Source of the DNA: JANOGU01 sp964499865
GTDB taxonomy: Bacteria > Pseudomonadota > Alphaproteobacteria > Rhodobacterales > Rhodobacteraceae
Assembly: GCA_964499865.1 (NCBI GenBank)
Contig: CAZCPY010000113.1
Span: 1 to 10,155, forward strand
Reading direction: 5' to 3'
Length of the DNA stretch: 10,155 nt
The position numbers and the translations under genes were made by a program. Below the pieces are notes generated by a model. It was not told where the DNA came from and made no database searches. It saw nothing but the letters and a program-made list of their open reading frames with translations. Below, in pieces: positions 1 through 5,633 of this stretch; positions within the stretch are counted from its first letter, which is position 1; each line of letters starts with the position of its first letter.

Positions 1-422
1 GTGCCGTTCGACGTCATCAGGGGCATGTCGCCCATGTAGACGTCCTGTTCCTTGATGTCCTTGACCGACCGCGCCCCGGTGGTCTCGTCGATGTCGAACA
101 CGATCAGCCGCAGCGTCACCTTCAGGGGTGCGGCATAGGTCATGTCGCGGTTCTGGCACTCGTCGACGTCGTACTTGGGCTTTTCCAGCTCGTATTTCAC
201 GAACTCCAGCACCGCCGTCTCGTTGAAGTCGCGGATCGGGAACACCGACTGGAACACGCCCTGGATGCCCTCGCCGTCACGCGGCTTGTCGCCGTCGCCG
301 GAGCGCAGGAACAGGTCGTAGGAGGATTTCTGAACCTCGATGAGGTTCGGCATCTCCAGGACTTCGCGGATCTTGCCGAAGTAGCGGCGGATGCGTTTCT
401 GGCCAACGTAAGCTTGCGCCAT
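1..422 (-). CDS. rpoB: RNA polymerase beta subunit, N-terminal part (partial)
   Basis: This is the beginning of the beta subunit of DNA-dependent RNA polymerase, which forms half of the catalytic cleft and the rifampicin pocket (the latter lies beyond the window). The reading frame is open from an ATG at 422 to the window edge, giving 140 complete codons. The protein starts MAQAYVGQKRIRRYFGKI and continues with LEMPNLIEVQKSSYDLF, the typical alphaproteobacterial RpoB N-terminus; the stretch near residues 125-140 (QDVYMGDMPLMT) is the conserved beta-lobe/protrusion segment. An AAAGGTG ribosome-binding sequence precedes the ATG by about nine bases. It is the last visible gene of the secE-to-rpoB cluster, separated from rplL by 257 bases with strong hairpins, so its level relative to L12 may be set there. 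The gene is truncated only by the window edge. Confidence 0.97.
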   Translation of the reverse strand, partial: MAQAYVGQKRIRRYFGKIREVLEMPNLIEVQKSSYDLFLRSGDGDKPRDGEGIQGVFQSVFPIRDFNETAVLEFVKYELEKPKYDVDECQNRDMTYAAPLKVTLRLIVFDIDETTGARSVKDIKEQDVYMGDMPLMTSNG

Positions 423-605
423 GAGCGTCGTCACCTTTCCGTGTCGGCGTGTCGGACCGTCGGGCCACGGTCAGCACGTCCAGTGCGAAGGGGGAAGGCT
501 CCATCCGCACCCCCCGTCCCACCGGGGGGGCCCCGAGCCCTGCCCGCACCTCGGACAAGGCACCCGCAGGTGTCCTGACCGAGAGGCGGCGCTTTTCGAC
601 AGGCA

Positions 606-639
606 CGGCCCGGGATTGGCAGGTGCCAGTCCCGGGCCG
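606..639 (-). promoter_or_regulatory. Long hairpin between rplL and rpoB
   Basis: A perfect 10-bp stem (606-615 with 630-639) continues after one mismatch into four more pairs (617-620 with 625-628), closed by a four-base loop. No T-run follows it on the minus strand, so it is not a classic intrinsic terminator. In E. coli the rplL-rpoB spacer carries a partial terminator and an RNase III site that reduce polymerase-subunit synthesis relative to L12; the position and shape here fit an equivalent role, which is inference. Confidence 0.6.
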
Positions 640-656
640 GAAACCGTCCCGATTCA

Positions 657-672
657 GGCGGCGAAAGCCGCC
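657..672 (-). promoter_or_regulatory. GC hairpin just after the rplL stop
   Basis: GGCGGC and GCCGCC form a perfect 6-bp stem with a four-base loop, seven bases past the rplL stop codon. The minus strand continues TGAATCGGG, with no T-run, so termination would be weak at most. It may protect the 3' end of processed rplJ-rplL mRNA. A further 7-bp C/G-tract hairpin lies at 510-529 in the same spacer. Confidence 0.4.
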
Positions 673-679
673 ACCGGGA

Positions 680-1060
680 TCACTTCAGCTCGACCTTGGC
701 GCCAGCCTCTTCGAGCTTCTTCTTGAAGGCCTCGGCGTCGGCCTTGTTGACGCCTTCCTTGACCTTGCCGCCGGCTTCCACCAGGTCCTTGGCCTCTTTC
801 AGGCCCAGGCTGGTGATCGCGCGCACTTCCTTGATCACGTTGATCTTGTTCGGGCCGGCTTCGGTCAGCACGACGTCGAACTCGGTCTTCTCTTCCTCGG
901 CCGGGGCGGCAGCCGCGGCGGCGGGACCGGCGGCCATCATGACGGCGCCACCGGCGGCCGGCTCGATGCCGTACTTGTCCTTGAGGATGGTCTTCAGTTC
1001 CTGCGCCTGGAGGAGCGTCAGCCCCACGATGTCTTCGGCGAGTTTGTTCAGGTCAGCCAT
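680..1060 (-). CDS. rplL: 50S ribosomal protein L7/L12
   Basis: L7/L12 forms the mobile stalk of the large ribosomal subunit that recruits and stimulates the translational GTPases. The 126-residue product has the full family architecture: an N-terminal dimerisation region (about 1-33, MADLNKLAEDIVGLTLLQA), an Ala-rich flexible hinge (about 36-57), and the globular C-terminal domain from EKTEFDVVL to the end, including KINVIKEVRAITSLGLKEAK, which contains the factor-binding helix. Length is normal for the family. The ATG has a GGA-type ribosome-binding site about nine bases upstream. It follows rplJ by 72 bases; L12 is needed in multiple copies per L10, so separate strong translation initiation is expected. 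Confidence 0.98.
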   Translation of the reverse strand: MADLNKLAEDIVGLTLLQAQELKTILKDKYGIEPAAGGAVMMAAGPAAAAAAPAEEEKTEFDVVLTEAGPNKINVIKEVRAITSLGLKEAKDLVEAGGKVKEGVNKADAEAFKKKLEEAGAKVELK

Positions 1061-1132
1061 TTGTCACATTCCGTTCGTTTGAGATGGGTTCCGGCTTCGC
1101 GAAGGTCAATCCCCCCGCGAGGGTCAGAGGGT

Positions 1133-1648
1133 TCAGGCGGCCGCCTTCTCCTCGATGGTCTTCAGGATGCCGGCGATATTCGCCGCAGGCGCGCCAATGG
1201 CCCCCGCCAGGTTCGCCGCGGGCGACCCGATGCATGCCACGATCCGAGCGATCAGCTCCTCACGCGACGGCATCGAGGCGACAGCCTTGACCCCGGCCTG
1301 GTCCAGCACCGCATTGCCCATCGCCCCGCCAAGGATGACGAACTTGTCGTTCGTCTTGGCATAGGCCTCGCAGACCTTGGCCGCAGCCACGGGGTCTTCC
1401 GAGAAGGCCATAACGGTCATGCCCGTCAGCATCTCTCCCATCTTGACGGAGGGAGAGCCCTGCAGGGCGATCTTGGCGAGCTTGTTCTTGGCGACACGCA
1501 CGGACCCGCCGACGGCGCGCATCTGCGCCCGCAGGTCCTGCATCTGCTTGACCGTGACCCCCGCGTAGTGGGCTACCACCACGACGCCAGAGCTTGCGAA
1601 GATCTGGCCGAGTTCCTCGACGACCTTCTCTTTCTGGGCTCTATCCAC
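1133..1648 (-). CDS. rplJ: 50S ribosomal protein L10
   Basis: L10 anchors the L7/L12 dimers to 23S rRNA at the base of the stalk. The 171-residue product begins MDRAQKEKVVEELGQIF and has the family signature GVVVVAHYAGVTVKQMQDLR, with the C-terminal helix region (PAANIAGILKTIEEKAAA) that binds L12 dimers. The start is GTG at 1648, chosen because a GGAG ribosome-binding site lies seven bases before it and because the N-terminus then matches relatives; no in-frame ATG gives a better start. In bacteria L10 in complex with L12 commonly represses its own mRNA by binding the leader. The long structured spacer upstream (1649-1957) is where such a site should be. Confidence 0.97.
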   Translation of the reverse strand: MDRAQKEKVVEELGQIFASSGVVVVAHYAGVTVKQMQDLRAQMRAVGGSVRVAKNKLAKIALQGSPSVKMGEMLTGMTVMAFSEDPVAAAKVCEAYAKTNDKFVILGGAMGNAVLDQAGVKAVASMPSREELIARIVACIGSPAANLAGAIGAPAANIAGILKTIEEKAAA

Positions 1649-1690
1649 AGGTTCACTCCAAGATTGGGGGTTTCCCCCCGGCTCTGTCTT

Positions 1691-1712
1691 CCGCCCCCGT
1701 CACCGGGGGCGG
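1691..1712 (-). promoter_or_regulatory. 8-bp GC hairpin before rplJ
   Basis: CCGCCCCC (1691-1698) pairs perfectly with GGGGGCGG (1705-1712) around a six-base loop, ending about 43 bases before the rplJ start. No T-run follows on the minus strand. It is a candidate arm of an L10-binding leader or a transcript-stabilising stem. Confidence 0.45.
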
Positions 1713-1833
1713 CCTTCGGGTCCGCATTCCGGGTCCCGAAGCCAGAGCCGCCCTTGCAGGCCGCACCCCGATCCCGTTCCCCATCTCGGGCAGCAGATTA
1801 AGGCGTTTGCGCGCCAGCCGCCGTCTCGGACAG

Positions 1834-1854
1834 GACCAGACCCGAAGGTCTGGC
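1834..1854 (-). promoter_or_regulatory. UUCG tetraloop hairpin in the rplJ leader
   Basis: On the minus strand CCAGACC and GGTCTGG form a perfect 7-bp stem closed by the exceptionally stable C(UUCG)G tetraloop; one G-U and one more G-C pair extend it outward. The pairing occurs only in the spacer and is oriented for the rplJ transcript. It may be part of the L10 autoregulatory structure, which is inference. Confidence 0.5.
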
Positions 1855-1887
1855 CAATCCCGGTCACCCGGGAATTCCGTCTAGCAA

Positions 1888-1944
1888 GGTGCGTGCAAGC
1901 ACGCACCCTACGGGCCTGCGGTAGGGTGCGTGCTCGCACGCACC
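1888..1944. repeat. REP-like inverted repeat
   Basis: Two 24-base arms (1888-1911 and 1921-1944) are inverted copies with one mismatch, separated by nine bases. Each arm is itself a near-palindrome of GGTGCGTGC and GCACGCACC. The structure can fold as one long hairpin or two small ones in either strand's RNA. Palindromes with this GTGCGTGC core are, to my recollection, dispersed in Rhodobacteraceae genomes. It sits 13 bases past the rplA stop and could end or stabilise the rplK-rplA message. Confidence 0.8.
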
Positions 1945-1957
1945 GTCCCGCCATGGC

Positions 1958-2656
1958 TCATCCCGCCGTCGCCGACGACAGGTCCACCGTCACGCCCGGC
2001 CCCATCGTCGAGGCGATCGAGACCTTCTTGAGGTAGGTCCCCTTGGCCCCGGCCGGCTTGGCGCGGTTCACCGCCTCGACGAAGGCGCGCAGGTTCTGCG
2101 CCAGCTTCTCCTCGGCAAAGCTGACCTTGCCGATCCCCGCATGGACGACGCCCGCCTTTTCCACCTTGAACTGCACCTCGCCGCCCTTGGCGGCGGTGAC
2201 GGCGGTCTTGACGTCCATCGTCACCGTGCCGACCTTGGGGTTCGGCATCAGGTTGCGCGGGCCGAGGATCTTGCCCAGGCGGCCCACCAGCGGCATCAGG
2301 TCCGGGGTGGCGATGCAGCGGTCGAACTCGATCTTGCCGCCCTGGATCGTCTCCATCAGGTCCTCGGCGCCGACGATGTCGGCCCCCGCCGCCCTGGCCT
2401 CGTCGGCCTTGGCGCCGCGGGCGAACACCGCCACGCGCACCGTCTTGCCGGTGCCGTTCGGCAGTTGCACCACGCCGCGGACCATCTGGTCGGCATGGCG
2501 CGGGTCGACGCCCAGGTTCATCGCGACCTCGACCGTCTCGTCGAACTTGGCCGATGCGGCCTTCTTCACCAGCGCCACCGCCTCTTCGACGGAGATGCTG
2601 GCCTTGCCCGCGAAATGGGCTTCGGCCGCCTTCGTGCGCTTGCTCAGCTTGGCCAT
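1958..2656 (-). CDS. rplA: 50S ribosomal protein L1
   Basis: L1 binds 23S rRNA at the mobile L1 stalk near the E site and takes part in release of deacylated tRNA; in many bacteria it also represses the rplK-rplA mRNA. The 232-residue product is full length for the family. Recognisable segments are MAKLSKRTKAAE at the N-terminus, the central RNA-binding domain with LMPNPKVGTVTMDVKTAV, and the closing domain-1 segment around KGTYLKKVSIASTMGPGV. The ATG at 2656 follows the rplK stop by only four bases, and its AAGGGG ribosome-binding site lies inside the last rplK codons, so the two genes are probably translationally coupled. Confidence 0.98.
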   Translation of the reverse strand: MAKLSKRTKAAEAHFAGKASISVEEAVALVKKAASAKFDETVEVAMNLGVDPRHADQMVRGVVQLPNGTGKTVRVAVFARGAKADEARAAGADIVGAEDLMETIQGGKIEFDRCIATPDLMPLVGRLGKILGPRNLMPNPKVGTVTMDVKTAVTAAKGGEVQFKVEKAGVVHAGIGKVSFAEEKLAQNLRAFVEAVNRAKPAGAKGTYLKKVSIASTMGPGVTVDLSSATAG

Positions 2657-2660
2657 CAGA

Positions 2661-3113
2661 TTACCCCTTCACCGCAATGCCGCAGGACTTCGCCGAGCCC
2701 AGGATGATGTTCATCGCCGCCTCGATCGAGTTGGCGTTGAGGTCCTTCATCTTGGCTTCCGCGATCTTGCGCACCTGCGCCACTGTCACCGTGCCCGCAA
2801 CCGTGTGGCCCGGCTTGACAGACCCCTTGGCGCGGTTGCGCTTGCCCACGTTGGGCAGGCCCGCGGCCTGCTTGAGCATGAACGAGGCCGGAGCGGTCTT
2901 CAGTTCGATGCTGAAGCTCTTGTCCTGGTAGTAGGTGATGATCACCGGCGTCGGCGTGCCGGGCGGGATGTCCGCCGTGCGCGCGTTGAATTCCTTGACG
3001 AACATCATGATGTTCAGACCGCGCTGACCCAGCGCGGGGCCCACGGGGGGCGAGGGGTTGGCCTGCTGGGCTTTCACCATCAGCTTCAGGCTGCCCATGA
3101 CCTTCTTGGCCAT
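2661..3113 (-). CDS. rplK: 50S ribosomal protein L11
   Basis: L11 binds the GTPase-associated region of 23S rRNA together with L10 and is required for stringent-response sensing by RelA-type enzymes. The product is 150 residues from the ATG at 3113. An in-frame ATG nine codons earlier exists, but the AAGGAG ribosome-binding site eight bases before 3113 and the family N-terminus MAKKVMGSLKLMVKAQQA decide for the later start. The N-terminal domain has the conserved Pro-rich loop PSPPVGPALGQRGLNIMMF; the C-terminal rRNA-binding domain ends in NIILGSAKSCGIAVKG. It overlaps nothing and is followed immediately by rplA. The leader carries a hairpin that could be the L1 feedback site. Confidence 0.98.
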   Translation of the reverse strand: MAKKVMGSLKLMVKAQQANPSPPVGPALGQRGLNIMMFVKEFNARTADIPPGTPTPVIITYYQDKSFSIELKTAPASFMLKQAAGLPNVGKRNRAKGSVKPGHTVAGTVTVAQVRKIAEAKMKDLNANSIEAAMNIILGSAKSCGIAVKG

Positions 3114-3133
3114 CGTGCCGTCTCCTTCACTCG

Positions 3134-3160
3134 GCACCCCGCCCGGGATTGGGAGGGTGC
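3134..3160 (-). promoter_or_regulatory. Hairpin in the rplK leader, possible L1 binding site
   Basis: GCACCC (3134-3139) and GGGTGC (3155-3160) form a 6-bp closing stem about 20 bases before the rplK start, with a GC-rich, imperfectly paired interior. L1 autoregulates rplK-rplA in many bacteria by binding an imperfect hairpin with an asymmetric internal loop in this position. I cannot confirm the specific L1 recognition nucleotides, so the identification is tentative. Confidence 0.35.
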
Positions 3161-3219
3161 GGTTTAGCGGTGCGGTCCGTCACCCCGGGAACGGGGCGCT
3201 CGCCTCCCGCGCGATCACG

Positions 3220-3750
3220 TCAGAGCTTTGACACCTGCGTGAATTCCAGTTCCACCGGCGTCGGCCGGCCGAAGATCGACACCGACACCTTCAGGCGGTT
3301 GTGCGGCTCGTCCACGTCCTCGACCATGCCGTCGAAGCCCTCGAAGGGCCCGTCCGTCACCTTGACCTTCTCGCCGATGTCGAAGCGGATCAGGTTGCGC
3401 GGCGCCTCCAGCCCTTCCTCGACACGGTTCAGGATCGCGTTGACCTCGCCGTCGCGCATCGGCATCGGCTTGCCCTGCGGCCCGAGGAACCCGGTCACCC
3501 GGTTGATCTGGCTGATCAGGTGGTAGCCGCGGTTCGACATCTCCATGTGCACCAGCACGTAGCCGGGCATGAAGCGGCGTTCCGAGGTGACCTTCTTGCC
3601 GCGGCGTACCTCGATGACCTCTTCGGTCGGCACCAGAACCTCGTCGATCTCGTCGCCCAGGTTCGCGTCGGCGACCGCCGTCCTGATCTGCTCGGCGACC
3701 TTCTTCTCGAAGTTCGAGAGGACGCTCACCGAATACCACCGCTTCGCCAT
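3220..3750 (-). CDS. nusG: Transcription termination/antitermination factor NusG
   Basis: NusG binds the clamp of RNA polymerase to suppress pausing, contacts Rho to promote termination, and links polymerase to the leading ribosome. The 176-residue product from the ATG at 3750 begins MAKRWYSVSVLSNFEKKVAE, the standard N-terminus; longer in-frame starts run into the non-conserved leader and were rejected. The NGN domain spans about residues 1-115 with the conserved RRFMPGYVLVHMEM and TGFLGPQGKPMPM segments. The C-terminal KOW domain begins near VKVTDGPFEGFDGMVEDVD and includes PHNRLKVSVSIFGR. It lies 173 bases after secE and 106 bases before rplK. A strong terminator sits between secE and nusG. 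Confidence 0.98.
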   Translation of the reverse strand: MAKRWYSVSVLSNFEKKVAEQIRTAVADANLGDEIDEVLVPTEEVIEVRRGKKVTSERRFMPGYVLVHMEMSNRGYHLISQINRVTGFLGPQGKPMPMRDGEVNAILNRVEEGLEAPRNLIRFDIGEKVKVTDGPFEGFDGMVEDVDEPHNRLKVSVSIFGRPTPVELEFTQVSKL

Positions 3751-3828
3751 GCCGCCTGCACCCCTGTCGCCCCGGGGTTGAAACCCCCGGCGCCCTTGCC
3801 TTCGGGCCACGGACGGGCCCGGCCCCGG

Positions 3829-3864
3829 AAAACAAAACAGCGCGCAACCCGAATCGCTGCGCGC
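3829..3864 (-). terminator. Intrinsic terminator between secE and nusG
   Basis: On the minus strand GCGCGCA (3864-3858) pairs perfectly with TGCGCGC (3846-3840) around an 11-base loop, followed directly by TGTTTTGTTTT (3839-3829). A 7-bp GC stem with a T-rich tail is the textbook Rho-independent terminator. It begins 59 bases after the secE stop and ends about 78 bases before the nusG start. The tail is one of very few T-rich runs in this GC-rich window, which makes a chance origin unlikely. Confidence 0.8.
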
Positions 3865-3885
3865 CACTGTCGCCGGAACGGAGGC

Positions 3886-3914
3886 CGTCTAGCGCCCGTG
3901 CCGCGCAAGTTCAA
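3886..3914 (-). promoter_or_regulatory. Candidate promoter overlapping the secE end region
   Basis: On the minus strand TTGAAC (3914-3909) is followed after 17 bases by TAGACG (3891-3886), matching a sigma-70 type -35 well and a -10 only moderately (T, A and A conserved). It would start transcription near 3879, just before the secE-nusG terminator, giving a short terminated RNA or a nusG message made by read-through. This is a pattern match only. Confidence 0.3.
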
Positions 3915-3923
3915 GGCTTCAAA

Positions 3924-4121
3924 TCAGCCGAAGCCGTTCAGGATCGCGCTCAGGCCCCAGCGGATCGACAGGTCGATCAGCGAAAAGAAGGTCGCCGTCA
4001 GCGCCGCCAGGATGAACACCATGATCGTGGTCAGCACGACCTCGCGCCGGGTCGGCCAGACGACCTTGGCCACCTCGGCGCGTACCTGCTGCATGAACTG
4101 GAAGGGATTGGTCCGGGCCAT
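3924..4121 (-). CDS. secE: Preprotein translocase subunit SecE
   Basis: SecE is the small essential subunit that clamps the two halves of the SecY channel in the inner membrane. The 65-residue product has the minimal single-membrane-span form typical of alphaproteobacteria: an N-terminal amphipathic helix (NPFQFMQQVRAEVAKVVWP), the hallmark VVWPTRREV motif, and one transmembrane helix of about residues 30-50 (TIMVFILAALTATFFSLI), ending LNGFG. The ATG at 4121 is the only start in frame with these motifs; the ribosome-binding site is weak (AGAGCAGAG upstream). It is the first gene of the cluster here. A tRNA-Trp gene, which often precedes secE in bacteria, is not present in the short upstream gap. 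Confidence 0.96.
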   Translation of the reverse strand: MARTNPFQFMQQVRAEVAKVVWPTRREVVLTTIMVFILAALTATFFSLIDLSIRWGLSAILNGFG

Positions 4122-4160
4122 CGCTGCTCTGCTCTTGTGTGCGGGGCGGGATAAGCCAGA

Positions 4161-4186
4161 CGGGCGGCGAGTTCAAGCGCCGCCCG
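4161..4186 (-). terminator. Hairpin between the membrane protein gene and secE
   Basis: A perfect 9-bp GC stem (4161-4169 with 4178-4186) encloses an eight-base loop, 22 bases after the stop of the upstream membrane protein gene. On the minus strand it is followed by TCTGGCTTATCCC, which has only scattered T residues. It could terminate the upstream gene and separate it from secE, but the weak tail leaves this uncertain. Confidence 0.45.
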
Positions 4187-4207
4187 CTGCGGGGGTCCTG
4201 CGGCCGG

Positions 4208-5462
4208 TCACTCGGCCGGATGCATCCGCCGCGCCGCCTCGCGCCGGCGCTCGGCCGCGACCATCGCGGTCAGGCGGTCGAAGGGATCGGGCCCCTCCGC
4301 CGCCTTGGGCTTGCGGGCGGGAACAAGCGACGACAGCCTGAAGCCGCCGGACTTGATCGGGCTGTCGGCAAAGCCGTCGGACTTGGTGGCGGAGGTCGCG
4401 CTTGCCATGACCGCCGAAGTCTCCGGCACCGTCCTGGTCACGGGACCGGTCACCCTGGGCACGCCCGGCACGGGTTCGGCCGCGCCCGAGGTGGCGCGGC
4501 CAGATGCCTGCCCGCCCCTGCGCATCGCATGGTAGGCCCCGGCGACCAGAACGACGGGCAGAAAGCCGAACACCTCCCACCTCCCGAATGCGGCGGCCCC
4601 GCCGAAGAACAGCACCGCAGCCATCGTGGCACGGGCTGCGGGCGACGCAGGCTTGCGCGGCGCCTTGGCGGCAAGCGCAGGGGCCGCGGGCGCAGGGGCG
4701 GCGGCGAAGGCCGCAGCCGCCGGTGCGGCCGTCGCCGCGGCACGCCCGTCGCGGTCCATGGCGGCCGGCAGGGCGGCGGCATCCGCCGTCGCGCCGCCGC
4801 CCACCGGATGTTGCGGCCCTGCCGGAATGCCCGCTGGCGCCCGCAGGCCGGCAGGCCGCGCCGCCGCCCGGCGCTCGCGCCGCGCCGAGACCATCGCCCC
4901 CAGCGCGAAGACGGCGGCCAGGCTCCAGATGATGGTCGGCGTCAGGTCCGACCCCGCGGGCAACGCGGTCAGCGCCGCCTCGCGGCCAGCCATGAACGGC
5001 TCGATGAAGAAAAAGCCCTCGCCGACCGTCACGCCNNNNNNNNNNGCCGGTGACCCTTGCGGACAACCAGTCGGCAAAGGCATCGACATCGTCGGGGTCG
5101 ATCAGGATGCCGCCCAGGGCCACGACCTTGCCTTCCGCCGCATCCGGCGCGGTCAGCACATACATTGCCGCCTCGCCGGTCTGGATGCCGTTCGTGCGCT
5201 GCACCAGGCGGGTGTTGTGCTCGATCGCGACCTGCGCGCTGACCGACACCTCGACCGGAACGCGGTCGGCCCCGCCCGGCACGTCGGCAATCGACACCGT
5301 CGCAGGCGGCGGGCTGTTCAGGAGCGCCGCGCGGGCGGCTTCCCGTGCCCTGTCCTCGGCCTGGAAGTAGAACCCGCCCCAGACCAGCACCGCCGCCAGC
5401 GCCAGCGGCACAAGGTAGGACGTCCGGAACGCCAGAATGACCAGACCGACGAGGAATTGCAT
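4208..5462 (-). CDS. Unrecognised multi-span membrane protein, interrupted by N gap
   Basis: I do not recognise this family. The ATG at 5462 has a clear GGAGG site five bases upstream. The frame reads to the N run at 5036-5045, and a second frame resumes after it and ends with TGA at 4208. Joining the flanks (sharing GGC on the coding strand) restores one frame of 413 residues. Seen in it: an N-terminal membrane span (about 15-33), a soluble domain of about 135 residues (34-170) with GGILIDPDDVDAFADWL, a second span (about 171-189), an Ala/Pro-rich linker (about 195-270), two closely spaced hydrophobic segments (about 275-290 and 292-308), and a polar tail ending in a charged helix. The two-span-plus-loop start recalls SURF1-like topology, but no diagnostic residues support that. 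It is divergent from dinB. It could in reality be two genes if the gap hides more sequence. Confidence 0.7.
5036..5045. other. Assembly gap (10 N) inside the membrane protein gene
   Basis: Ten undetermined bases of conventional length. The flanks end in GCC on the left and begin with GCC on the right, and either direct joining or merging these three bases restores a single reading frame. The gap is therefore probably of near-zero true size. Confidence 0.9.
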
Positions 5463-5606
5463 GCGAGCCTCCACCAGATTCACCGGCGGATGACACGCAG
5501 GGATTGCGCCGATTTCCGGGCGGGGTGCGGGCGAAGCCGGGGAATTCGGGCCGCGACAAAGGCGCCACGTCCGCCGGCGACCGCCGCACCCGCCCGGGTT
5601 CCCAAG

Positions 5607-5620
5607 GCCGCCGCGGCGGC
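5607..5620 (+). promoter_or_regulatory. 14-base GC palindrome before dinB
   Basis: GCCGCCGCGGCGGC is a perfect palindrome ending 13 bases before the dinB start, where the ribosome-binding site would lie; no good Shine-Dalgarno is otherwise visible. It might reduce translation or be a protein-binding site, but in GC-rich DNA such a short palindrome can arise by chance. Confidence 0.25.
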
Positions 5621-5633
5621 GTAACCTTGCGCC

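Larger units (their letters stand above)
1649..1957 (-). other. 309-base rplA-rplJ spacer, probable rplJ leader
   Basis: This gene-free stretch holds, in transcription order on the minus strand, a REP-like inverted repeat (1944-1888), a CTAG-containing nonamer (1885-1877), a UUCG-capped hairpin (1853-1836), about 120 bases without a clear stem, an 8-bp GC hairpin (1712-1691) and the rplJ ribosome-binding site. In many bacteria this spacer contains the rplJ promoter and the L10 autoregulatory leader. I could not identify a convincing -35/-10 pair. Assignment as an L10 leader rests on position and stable structure only. Confidence 0.5.

Noticed and set aside
449..1801. Long plus-strand open frame opposite rplL and rplJ
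   Set aside because: It is the complement of two well-recognised ribosomal protein genes; its residue composition is that of a GC-rich shadow frame and it has no recognisable domain.
4122..4207. Possible tRNA-Trp gene before secE, as in many bacteria
   Set aside because: The 86-base gap contains a GC hairpin, but no T-arm consensus, anticodon stem or 3' acceptor sequence.
5463..5633. SOS box or LexA operator between the membrane protein gene and dinB
   Set aside because: Only a single GTTC occurs in the gap, with no partner at the required spacing, and no GAAC-type repeat is present.
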